A DNA stretch of 64,000 nucleotides from Atherix ibis. Taxonomy: Eukaryota; Arthropoda; Insecta; Diptera; Athericidae. The stretch lies in contig OY282608.1 of the NCBI GenBank assembly GCA_958298945.1, positions 66,192,951 through 66,256,950 of the forward strand, written 5' to 3'. This document shows, piece by piece, positions 37,494 through 48,729 of the stretch. Both the position numbers and the translations under genes were made by a program. How positions within the stretch are numbered: position 1 is the stretch's first letter; each line of letters opens with the position of its first letter. The notes beneath the pieces are model-generated. The model searched no databases and had not been told where the DNA came from. It saw nothing but the letters and a program-made list of their open reading frames with translations.

Positions 37494-38622
37494 TTTTTTG
37501 GTTTGTTGGTTTGTCGGTTTGTTGGTTTGTTGGTTTGTTGGTTTATTTGTTTGTTGGTTTGTTGGCTTGTTGGTTTGTTGGTTTGTTGGCTTGTTGGCTT
37601 GTTGGTTTGTTGGTTTGTTGGTTTGTTGGCTTGTTGGTTTGTTGGTTTGTTTGTTTTTTGGTTTGTTGGTTTATTTGTTTGTTGGTTTGTTGGCTTGTTG
37701 GCTTGTTGGTTTGTTGGTTTGTTGGGTTGTTGGTTTGTTGGCTTGTTGGTTTGTTGGTTTGTTGGTTTGTTGGCTTGTTGGCTTGTTGGTTTGTTGGCTT
37801 GTTGGTTTGTTGGTTTGTTGGTTTATTTGTTTGTTGGTTTGTTGGCTTGTTGGTTTGTTGGTTTGTCGGTTTGTTGGTTTGTTGGTTTGTTGGTTTATTT
37901 GTTTGTTAGTTTGTTGGATTGTTGGCTTGTTGGTTTGTTGGTTTGTTGGTTTGTTGGTTTGTTGGTTTATTTGTTTGTTAGTTTGTTGGCTTGTTGGTTT
38001 GTTGGTTTGTTGGTTTGTTGGTTTGTTGGTTTGTTGGTTTGTTGGCTTGTTGGCTTGTTGGTTTGTTGGTTTGTTGGCTTGTTGGTTTGTTGGTTTGTTT
38101 GTTTTTTGGTTTGTTGGTTTATTTGTTTGTTGGTTTGTTGGCTTGTTGCTTTGTTGGTTTGTTGGTTTGTTGGCTTGTCGGTTTGTTGGTTTGTTGGCTT
38201 GTTGGCTTGTTGGTTTGTTGGTTTGTTGGTTTGTTGCCTTGTTGGCTTGTTGGTTTGTTGGTTTGTTGGTTTTTTGGTTTGTTGGTTTGTCGGTTTGTTG
38301 GTTTGTTGGTTTGTTGGTTTATTTGTTTGTTGGTTTGTTGGCTTGTTGGTTTGTTGGTTTGTCGGTTTGTTGAATTGTTGGTTTATTGGTTTATTTGTTT
38401 GTTAGTTTGTTGGATTGCTGGTTTGTTGGTTTGTTGGCTTGTTGGATTGTTGGGGTGTTGGTTTGTTGGTTTGTTGGTTTGTTGGTTTGTTGGCTTGTTG
38501 GCTTGTTGGTTTGTTGGTTTGTTGGCTTGTTGGTTTGTTGGTTTGTTTGTTTTTTGGTTTGTTGGTTTATTTGTTTGTTGGTTTGTTGGCTTATTGGTTT
38601 GTTGGTTTTTTGATTTGTCGGT

Positions 38623-38822
38623 NNNNNNNNNNNNNNNNNNNNNNNNNNNNNNNNNNNNNNNNNNNNNNNNNNNNNNNNNNNNNNNNNNNNNNNNNNNNNN
38701 NNNNNNNNNNNNNNNNNNNNNNNNNNNNNNNNNNNNNNNNNNNNNNNNNNNNNNNNNNNNNNNNNNNNNNNNNNNNNNNNNNNNNNNNNNNNNNNNNNNN
38801 NNNNNNNNNNNNNNNNNNNNNN
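38623..38822. other. Assembly gap of 200 Ns
   Basis: Exactly 200 Ns separate the two arrays. A round number means a placeholder and not a measured length. Fixed 200-N joins are the default of some Hi-C scaffolders (YaHS is one I know of). The octamer array ends mid-block at 38,622, in sequence matching the interior block near 31,279-31,291. The 25-bp array begins at 38,823 with a canonical monomer. Neither side shows the edge decay typical of a real satellite boundary. Confidence 0.97.
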
Positions 38823-38899
38823 GAGTATGTTTAAGAGAAATATGAAGTTGTATGTTTAAGAGGAATATGAAGTAGTATGTTTAAGAGGAATATGAAGGA

Positions 38900-41800
38900 G
38901 TATGTTTAAGAGGAATATGAAGTACTATATTAAAGAGGAATATGAAGTAGTATGTTTAAGAGGAATATGCAGCAGTATGTTTAAGAGGAATATGAAGAAG
39001 TATGTTTAAGAGGAATATGAAGAAGTATGGTTAAGAGGAATATGAAGTAGTATATTTAAGAGGAATATGAAGTAGTATGTTTAAGAGGAATATGAAGTAG
39101 TATGTTTAAGAGGAATTTGAAGTAGTATATTTAAGAGGAATATGAAGTAGTATGTTTACGAGGAATATGAAGTTGTATGTTCAACAGGAATATGAAGTAG
39201 TGTATTTAACAGGAATATGATGTAGTATGTTTAAGAGTAATATGAAGTAGTATATTTAACAGGAATATGCAGTAGTATGTTTAAGAGGAATATGAATTAG
39301 TATATTTAAGTGGAATATGAAGTAGTATGTTTAAGAGGAATATGAAGTAGTGTGTTTAAGAGAAATATGAAGTAGTATATTTAAGAGGAATATGAAGTAG
39401 TATGTTTAAGAGGAATATGAAGTAGTATATTTAAGAGGAATATGAAGTAGTATATTTAAGAGGAATATGAAGTAGTATGTTCAAGAGGAATATGAAGTAT
39501 TATATTTAAGAGGAATTTGAAGAAGTATGTTTAAGAGGAATATGAAGTAGTATATTTAAGAAGCATATGTAGTAGTATATTTAAGAGGAATATGAAGTTG
39601 TATGTATAAGAGGAATATGAAGTAGTATGTTTAAGAGGAATATGAAGTAGTATGTTTAAGAGGAATATGAAGTAGTATGTTTAAGAGGAATATGAAGAAG
39701 TATGTTTAAGAGGAATATGAAGAAGTATGGTTAAGAGGAATATGAAGTAGTATATTTAAGAGGAATATGAAGTAGTATGTTTAAGAGGAATATGAAGTAG
39801 TATGTTTAAGAGGAATATGAAGTAGTATATTTAAGAGGAATATGAAGTAGTATGTTTAAGAGGAATATGAAGTTGTATGTTCAACAGGACTATGAAGTAG
39901 TGTATTTAACAGGAATATGAAGTAGTATGTTTAAGAGGAATATGAAGTAGTATGTTTAAGAGGAATATGCAGTAGTATGTTTAAGAGGAATATGAAGTAG
40001 TATATTTAAGTGGAATATGAAGTAGTATGTTTAAGAGGAATATGAAGTAGTGTGTTTAAGAGGAATATGAAGTAGTATATTTAAGAGGAATATGAAGTAG
40101 TATGTTTAAGAGGAATATGAAGTAGTATATTTAAGAGGAATATGAAGTAGTATGTTTAAGAGGAATATGAAGTAGTATGTTTAAGAGAAATATGAAGTAT
40201 GTTAGTATGTTTAAGAGGAATATGAAGTAGTATATTTAAGAGGAATTTGAAGTAGTATATTTAAGAGGAATATGAAGTAGTATGTTTAAGAGCAATTTGA
40301 AGTAGAATGTTTAAGAGGAATATGAAGTAGTGTGTTTAAGAGGAATATGAAGTAGTATGTTTAAGAGGAATATGAAGTAGTATGTTTAAGAGGAATATGA
40401 AATAGTATGTTTAACAGGAATATGAAGTAGTATATTTAAGAGGAATATGAAGTAGTATATTTAAGAGGAATATGAAGTAGTACGTTTAAGAGTAATATGA
40501 AGTAGTATATTTAACAGGAATATGCAGTAGTATGTTTAAGAGGAATATGAATTAGTATATTTAAGTGGAATATGAAGTAGTATGTGTTAAGAGGAATATG
40601 AAGTAGTGTGTTTAAGAGAAATATGAAGTAGTATATTTAAGAGGAATATGAAGTAGTATGTTTAAGAGGAATATGAAGTAGTATATTTAAGAGGAATATG
40701 AAGTAGTATATTTAAGAGGAATATGAAGTAGTATGTTCAAGAGGAATATGAAGTATTATATTTAAGAGGAATTTGAAGAAGTATGTTTAAGAGGAATATG
40801 AAGTAGTATATTTAAGAAGCATATGTAGTAGTATATTTAAGAGGAATATGAAGTTGTATGTATAAGAGGAATATGAAGTAGTATGTTTAAGAGGAATATG
40901 AAGTAGTATGTTTAAGAGGAATATGAAGTAGTATGTTTAAGAGGAATATGCCGTAGTATGTTTAAGAGGAATATGAAGAAGTATATTAAAGTGGAATATG
41001 AAGTAGTATGTTTAAGAGGAATATGAAGTAGTATGTTTAAGAGGAATATGAAGTAGTATATTTAAGAGGAATATGAAGTAGTATGTTTAAGAGGAATATG
41101 AAGTAGTATATATAAGAGGAATATGAAGTAGTATGTTTAAGAGGAATAGGAAGTAGTATGTTTAAGAGGAATATGAAGTAGTATATTTAACAGGAATATG
41201 AAGTAGTTTGTTTGAGAGGAATATGAAGTAATATGTTTAAGAGGAATATGAAGTAGTATATTTAAGAGGAATATGAAGTAGTATATTTAAGAGGAATATT
41301 AAGTAGTATGTTTAAGAGGAATATAAAGTAGTATATTTAAGAGGAATATGAAGGAGTATGTTTAAGAGAAATATGAAGTTGTATGTTTAAGAGGAATATG
41401 AAGTAGTATGTTTAAGAGGAATATGAAGGAGTATGTTTAAGAGGAATATGAAGTACTATATTAAAGAGGAATATGAAGTAGTATGTTTAAGAGGAATATG
41501 CAGCAGTATGTTTAAGAGGAATATGAAGAAGTATGTTTAAGAGGAATATGAAGAAGTATGGTTAAGAGGAATATGAAGTAGTATATTTAAGAGGAATATG
41601 AAGTAGTATGTTTAAGAGGAATATGAAGTAGTATGTTTAAGAGGAATTTGAAGTAGTATATTTAAGAGGAATATGAAGTAGTATGTTTACGAGGAATATG
41701 AAGTTGTATGTTCAACAGGAATATGAAGTAGTGTATTTAACAGGAATATGATGTAGTATGTTTAAGAGGAATATGAAGTAGTATGTTTAAGAGGAATATG

Positions 41801-44800
41801 CAGTAGTATGTTTAAGAGGAATATGAAGTAGTATATTTAAGTGGAATATGAAGTAGTATGTTTAAGAGGAATATGAAGTAGTGTGTTTAAGAGGAATATG
41901 AAGTAGTATATTTAAGAGGAATATGAAGTAGTATGTTTAAGAGGAATATGAAGTAGTATATTTAAGAGGAATATGAAGTAGTATGTTTAAGAGGAATATG
42001 AAGTAGTATGTTTAAGAGAAATATGAAGTAGTATGTTTAAGAGGAATATGAAGTAGTATATTTAAGAGGAATTTGAAGTAGTATGTTTAAGAGGAATATG
42101 AAGTAGTATATTTAAGAGGAATTTGAAGTAGTATATTTAAGAGTAATATGAAGTAGTATGTTTAAGAGCAATTTGAAGTAGAATGTTTAAGAGGAATATG
42201 AAGTAGTATGCTTAAGAGGAATATGAAGTAGTATGTTTAAGAGGAATATGAAGTAGTATGTTTAAGAGTATTATGCAGTAGTATGTTTAAGAGGAATATT
42301 AAGTAGTATGTTTAAGAGGAATATGAAGTAGCATGTTTAAGAGGAATATGAAGTAGTATATTTAACAGGAATATGAAGTAGTTTGTTTGAGAGGAATATG
42401 AAGTAGTATGTTTAAGAGCAATATGAAGTAGTATATTTAAGAGGAACATGAAGTAGTATATTTAAGAGGAATATTAAGTAGTATGTTTAAGAGGAATATC
42501 AAGTAGTATGTTTAAGAAGAATATGAAGGAGTATGTTTAAGAGAAATATGAAGTTGTATGTTTAAGAGGAATATGAAGTAGTATGTTTAAGAGGAATATG
42601 AAGGAGTATGTTTAAGAGGAATATGAAGTACTATATTAAAGAGGAATATGAAGTAGTATGTTTAAGAGGAATATGCAGCAGTATGTTTAAGAGGAATATG
42701 AAGAAGTATGTTTAAGAGGAATATGAAGAAGTATGGTTAAGAGGAATATGAAGTAGTATATTTAAGAGGAATATGAAGTAGTATGTTTAAGAGGAATATG
42801 AAGTAGTATGTTTAAGAGGAATATGAAGTAGTATATTTTAGAGGAATATGAAGTAGTATGTTTAAGAGGAATATGAAGTTGTATGTTCAACAGGAATATG
42901 AAGTAGTGTATTTAACAGGAATATGAAGTAGTATGTTTAAGAGGAATATGAAGTAGTTTGTTTAAGAGGAATATGCAGTAGTATGTTTAAGAGGAATATG
43001 AAGTAGTATATTTAAGTGGAATATGAAGTAGTATATTTAAGAGGAATATGAAGTAGTGTGTTTAAGAGGAATATGAAGTAGTATATTTAAGAGGAATATG
43101 AAGTAGTATGTTTAAGAGAAATATGAAGTAGTATATTTAAGAGGAATATGAAGTAGTATGTTTAAGAGGAATATGAAGTAGTATGTTTAAGAGAAATATG
43201 AAGTAGTATGTTTAAGAGGAATATGAAGTAGTATATTTAACAGGAATATGAAGTAGTATGTTTAAGAGGAATATGAAGTAGTATGTTTAAGAGGAATATG
43301 AAGTAGTATATTTAAGAGGAATATGAAGTAGTATATTTAAGAGGAATATTAAGTAGTATGTTTAAGAGGAATATAAAGTAGTATGTTTAAGAAAAATATG
43401 AAGTTGTATGTATAAGAGGAATATGAAGTAGTATGTTTAAGAGGAATATGAAGTAGTATGTTTAAGAGGAATATGAAATAGTATGTTTAAGAGGAATATG
43501 CCGTAGTATGTTTAAGAGGAATATGAAGTAGTATATTTAAGTGGAATATGAAGTAGTATGTTTAAGAGGAATATGAAGTAGTATGTTTAAGAGGAATATG
43601 AAGTAGTATATTTAAGAGGAATATGAAGTATTATGTTTAAGAGGAATATAAAGTAGTATATATAAGAGGAATATGAAGTAGTATGTTTAAGAGGAATATG
43701 AAGGAGTATGTTTAAGAGGAATATGAAGTACTATATTAAAGAGGAATATGAAGTAGTATGTTTAAGAGGAATATGCAGCAGTATGTTTAAGAGGAATATG
43801 AAGAAGTATGTTTAAGAGGAATATGAAGAAGTATGGTTAAGAGGAATATGAAGTAGTATATTTAAGAGGAATATGAAGTAGTATGTTTAAGAGGAATATG
43901 AAGTAGTATGTTTAAGAGGAATATGAAGTAGTATATTTAAGAGGAATATGAAGTAGTATGTTTAAGAGGAATTTGAAGTTGTATGTTTAACAGGAATATG
44001 AAGTAGTGTATTTAACAGAAATATGAAGTAGTATGTTTAAGAGGAATATGAAGTAGTATGTTTAAGAGGAATATGCAGTAGTATGTTTAAGAGGAATATG
44101 AAGTAGTATATTTAAGTGGAATATGAAGAAGTATGTTTAAGAGGAATATGAAGTAGTGTGTTTAAGAGGAATATGAAGTAGTATATTTAAGAGGAATATG
44201 AAGTAGTATGTGTAAGAGGAATATGAAGTAGTATATTTAAGAGGAATATGAAGTAGTATGTTTAAGAGGAATATGAAGTAGTATGTCTAAGAGAAATATG
44301 AAGTAGTATGTTTAAGAGGAATATGAAGTAGTATATTTAAGAGGAATTTGAAGTAGTAAATTTAAGAGTAATATGAAGTAGTATGTTTAAGAGCAATTTG
44401 AAGTAGAATGTTTAAGAGGAATATGAAGTAGTATGTTTAAGAGGAATATGAAGTAGTATGTTTAAGAGGAATATGAAGTAGTATGTTTAAGAGGAATATG
44501 AAGTAGTATGTTTAACAGGAATATGGGTAGTATATTTAAGAGGAATATGAAGTAGTATATTTAAGAGGAATATGAAGTAGTACGTTTAAGAGTAATATGA
44601 AGTAGTATATTTAACAGGAATATGCAGTAGTATGTTTAAGAGGAATATGAATTAGTATATTTAAGTGGAATATGAAGTAGTATGTTTAAGAGGAATATGA
44701 AGTAGTGTGTTTAAGAGGAATATGAAGTAGTATGTTTAACAGGAATATGAAGTAGTATATTTAAGAGGAATATGAAGTAGTATATTTAAGAGGAATATGA

Positions 44801-45500
44801 AGTAGTACGTTTAAGAGTAATATGAAGTAGTATATTTAACAGGAATATGCAGCAGTATGTTTAAGAGGAATATGAAGAAGTATTTTTAAGAGGAATATGA
44901 AGAAGTATGGTTAAGAGGAATATGAAGTAGTATATTTAAGAGGAATATGAATTAGTATGTTTAAGAGGAATATGAAGTAGTATGTTTAAGAGGAATATGA
45001 AGTAGTATATTTAAGAGGAATATTAAGTAGTATGTTTAAGAGGAATATGAAGTTGTATGTTTGACAGGAATATGAAGTAGTGTATTTAACAGGAATATGA
45101 AGGAGTATGTTTAAGAGAAATATGAAGTTGTATGTTTTAGAGGAATATGAAGTAGTATGTTTAAGAGGAATATGAAGGAATATGTTTAAGAGGAATATGA
45201 AGTACTATATTAAAGAGGAATATGAAGTAGTATGTTTAAGAGGAATATGCAGCAGTATGTTTAAGAGGAATATGAAGAAGTATGTTTAAGAGGAATATGA
45301 AGAAGTATGGTTAAGAGGAATATGAAGTAGTATATTTAAGAGGAATATGAAGTAGTATGTTTAAGAGGAATATGAAGTAGTATGTTTAAGAGAAATATGA
45401 AGTAGTATATTTAAGAGGAATATGAAGTAGTATGTTTAAGAGGAACATGAAGTTGTATGTTTAACAGGAATATGAAGTAGTGTATTTAACAGGAATATGA
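38900..45500 (+). repeat. Proximal higher-order repeat of the 25-bp satellite
   Basis: A block of diagnostic monomers recurs five times in the same order: GAAGGAGTATG, then TACTATATTAAAG, then GCAGCAGTATG, then two GAAGAAGTATG types, the second with TATGGTTAAG. The AGTACT of TACTATATT lies at 38,921, 41,452, 42,627, 43,727 and 45,201. Spacings are 2,531, 1,175, 1,100 and 1,474 bp. The two middle values are exact multiples of 25 (47 and 44 monomers). The first is 101 monomers plus 6 bp, explained by +5 at about 40,196 and +1 at about 40,584. The last is 59 monomers minus 1 bp, explained by a deletion at about 44,524. Confidence 0.88.
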
Positions 45501-48500
45501 AGTAGTATGTTTAAGAGGAATATGAAGTAGTATGTTTAAGAGGAATATGCAGTAGTATGTTTAAGAGGAATATGAAGTAGTATATTTAAGTGGAATATGA
45601 AGTAGTATGTTTAAGAGGAATATGAAGTAGTGTGTTTAAGAGGAATATGAAGTAGTATATTTAAGAGGAATATGAAGTAGTATGTTTAAGAGGAATATGA
45701 AGTAGTATATTTAAGAGGAATATGAAGTAGTATGTTTAAGAGGAATATGAAGTAGTATGTTTAAGAGAAATATGAAGTAGTATGTTTAAGAGGAATATGA
45801 AGTAGTATATTTAAGAGGAATTTGAAGTAGTATATTTAAGAGTAATATGAAGTAGTATGTTTAAGAGCAATGTGAAGTAGAATGTTTAAGAGGAATATGA
45901 AGTAGTATGTTTAAGAGGAATATGAAGTAGTATGTTTAAGAGGAATATGAAGTAGTATGTTTAAGAGGAATATGAAGTAGTATGTTTAACAGGAATATGA
46001 AGTAGTATATTTAAGAGGAATATGAAGTAGTATATTTAAGAGGAATATGAAGTAGTACGTTTAAGAGTAATATGAAGTAGTATATTTAACAGGAATATGC
46101 AGTAGTATGTTTAAGAGGAATATGAATTAGTTTATTTAACTGGAATATGAAGTAGTATGTTTAAGAGGAATATGAAGTAGTGTGTTTAAGAGGAATATGA
46201 AATAGTATATTTAAGAGGACTATGAAGTAGTATGTTTAAGAGGAATATGAAGAAGTATATTTAAGAGGAATATGAAGTAGTATATTTAAGAGGAATATGA
46301 AGTAGTATGTTCAAGAGGAATATGAAGTAGTATATTTAAGAGGAATATGAAGAAGTATGTTTAAGGGGAATATGAAGTAGTATATTTAAGAAGCATATGT
46401 AGTAGTATATTTAAGAGGAATATGAAGTTGTATGTATAAGAGGAATATGAAGTAGTATGTTTAAGAGGAATATGAAGTAGTATGTTTTAGAGGAATATGA
46501 AGTAGTATGTTTAAGAGGAATATGACGTAGTATGTTTAAGAGGAATATGAAGTAGTATGTTTAAGAGGAATATGAAGTAGTATGTTTAACAGGAATATGA
46601 AGTAGTATATTTAAGAGGAATATGAAGTAGTATATTTAAGAGAAATATGAAGTAGTACGTTTAAGAGTAATATGAAGTAGTATATTTAACAGGAATATGA
46701 AGTAGTATGTTTAAGAGGAATATGAAGTAGAATGTTTAAGAGGAATTTGAAGTAGTATATTTAAGAGTAATATGAAGTAGTATGTTTAAGAGCAATTTAA
46801 AGTAGAATGTTTAAGAGGAATATGAAGTAGTATGTTTAAGAGGAATATGAAGTAGTATATTTAAGAGGAATATGAAGTAGTATGTTTAAGAGGAATATGA
46901 AGTAGTATGTTTAACAGGAATATGAAGTAGTATATTTAAGAGGAATATGAAGTAGTATATTTAAGAGGAATATGAAGTAGTACGTTTAAGAGTAAAATGA
47001 AGTAGTATATTTAACAGGAATATGCAGTAGTATGTTTAAGAGGAATATGAAGTAGTATATTTAAGTGGAATATGAAGTAGTATGTTTAAGAGGAATATGA
47101 AGTAGTATGTTTAAGAGGAATATGAAGTAGTATATTTAAGAGGAATATGAAGTAGTATGTTTAAGAGGAATATGAAGTAGTATATTTAAGAGGAATATGA
47201 AGTAGTATATTTAAGAGGAATATGAAGTAGTATGTTCAAGAGGAATATTAAGTAGTATATTTAAGAGGAATATGAAGTAGTATGTTTAAGAGGAATATGA
47301 AGTAGTATGTTTGAGAGGAATATGAAGTAGTATATTTAAGAGGAATATGAAAAAGTATGTTTAAGAGGAATATGAAGTAGTATGTTTAAGAGGAATATTA
47401 AGTTGTATGTATAAGATGAATATGAAGTAGTATGTTTAAGAGGAATATGAAGTAGTATGTTTAAGAGGATTATGAAGTAGTATGTTTAAGAGGAATATGA
47501 AGTAGTATGTTTAAGAGGAATATGAAGTAGTATATTTAAGAGGAATATGAAAAAGTATGTTTAAGAGGAATATGAAGTAGTATGTTTAAGAGGAATATGA
47601 AGTAGTATGTTTAAGAGGAATATGAAGTAGTATGTTTAAGAGGAATATGAAGTAGTATGTTCAAGAGGAATATGAAGTAGTATGTTTAAGAGGAATATGA
47701 AGTAGTATGTTTAAGAGAAATATGAAGTAGTATATTTAAGAACCATATGTAGTAGTATATTTAAGAGGAATATGAAGTTGTATGTATAAGAGGAATATGA
47801 AGTAGTATGTTTAAGAGGAATATGAAGTAGTATGTTTAAGAGGAATATGAAGTAGTATGTTTAAGAGGAATATGAAGTAGTATGTTTAAGAGGAATATGA
47901 AGTAGTATATTTAAGAGGAATATGAAAAAGTATGTTTAAGAAGAATATGAAGTAGTATATTTAACAGGAATATGCAGTAGTATGTTTAAGAGAAATATGA
48001 AGTAGTATATATAAGTGGAATATGAAGTAGTATGTTTAAGAGGAATATGAAGTAGTGTGTTTAAGAGGAATATGAAGTAGCATATTTAAGAGGAATATGA
48101 AGTAGTATGTTTAAGAGGAATATGAAGTAGTATGTTCAAGAGGAATATGAAGTAGTATATTTAAGAGAAATATGAAGAAGTATGTTTAAGAGGAATATGA
48201 AGTAGTATATTTAAGAAGCATATGTAGTAGTATATTTAAGAGGAATATGAAGTTGTATGTATAAGAGGAATATGAAGTAGTATGTTTAAGAGGAATATGA
48301 AGTAGTATGTTTAAGAGGAATGTTAAGTAGTATGTTTAAGAGGAATATGAAGTAGTATGTTCAAGAGGAATATGAAGTAGTATATTTAAGAGGAATATGA
48401 AAAAGTATGTTTAAGAGGAATATGAAGTAGTAAGTTTAAGAGGAATATAAAGTAGTATGTTTAGGAGGAATATGAAGTAGTATGTTTAAGAGGAATATGA

Positions 48501-48729
48501 AGTAGTATGTTCAAGAGGAATATGAAGTAGTATGTTTAAGAGGAATATGAAGTAGTATGTTCAAGAGGAATATGAAGTAGTATATTTAAGAGGAATATGA
48601 AGTTGTATGTTTAAGAGGAATATGAAGTAGTATATTTAAGAAGCATATGTAGTAGTATATTTAAGAGGAATATGAAGTTGTATGTATAAGAGGAATATGA
48701 AGTAGTATGTTTAAGAGGAATATGAAGTA

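Larger units (their letters stand above)
1..38622 (+). repeat. Octamer satellite array (GGTTTGTT)n
   Basis: The whole stretch is a head-to-tail array of an 8-bp unit, consensus GGTTTGTT, about 4,800 copies and all in one orientation. The commonest variant is GGCTTGTT. Rarer ones are GGATTGTT, AGTTTGTT, GGTTTGTC, GGTTTTTT and GGTTTATT followed by TGTTTGTT. Most variants are substitutions that keep the 8-bp phase. A minority are 7-, 9- or 13-bp units that shift it. The + strand is almost pure G and T. No unique DNA, transposon, tRNA or gene is visible inside. The array starts before base 1 and is still canonical at the gap, so neither end is seen. I do not recognise the monomer as a named satellite. 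Long open frames occur because neither the unit nor its complement contains a stop codon; they are not genes. Confidence 0.98.

Noticed and set aside
1..38622. Many long overlapping open frames, up to 1,269 codons, with Cys/Trp/Leu/Val-rich hydrophobic products
   Set aside because: They follow from a stop-free 8-bp repeat. All three frames give the same cyclic octapeptide, most starts are TTG within the repeat, frames end only at chance variant octamers, and no non-repeat domain is present.
1..38622. Telomere repeat (G/T-rich strand)
   Set aside because: GGTTTGTT matches no telomere repeat I know, has only pairs of G, varies heavily between units, and carries kilobase-scale duplications typical of interstitial satellites. 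No chromosome end is shown.
1..38622. G-quadruplex-forming region
   Set aside because: G runs are only two long with six-base loops, so at most weak two-layer structures are possible. The sequence gives no positive support.
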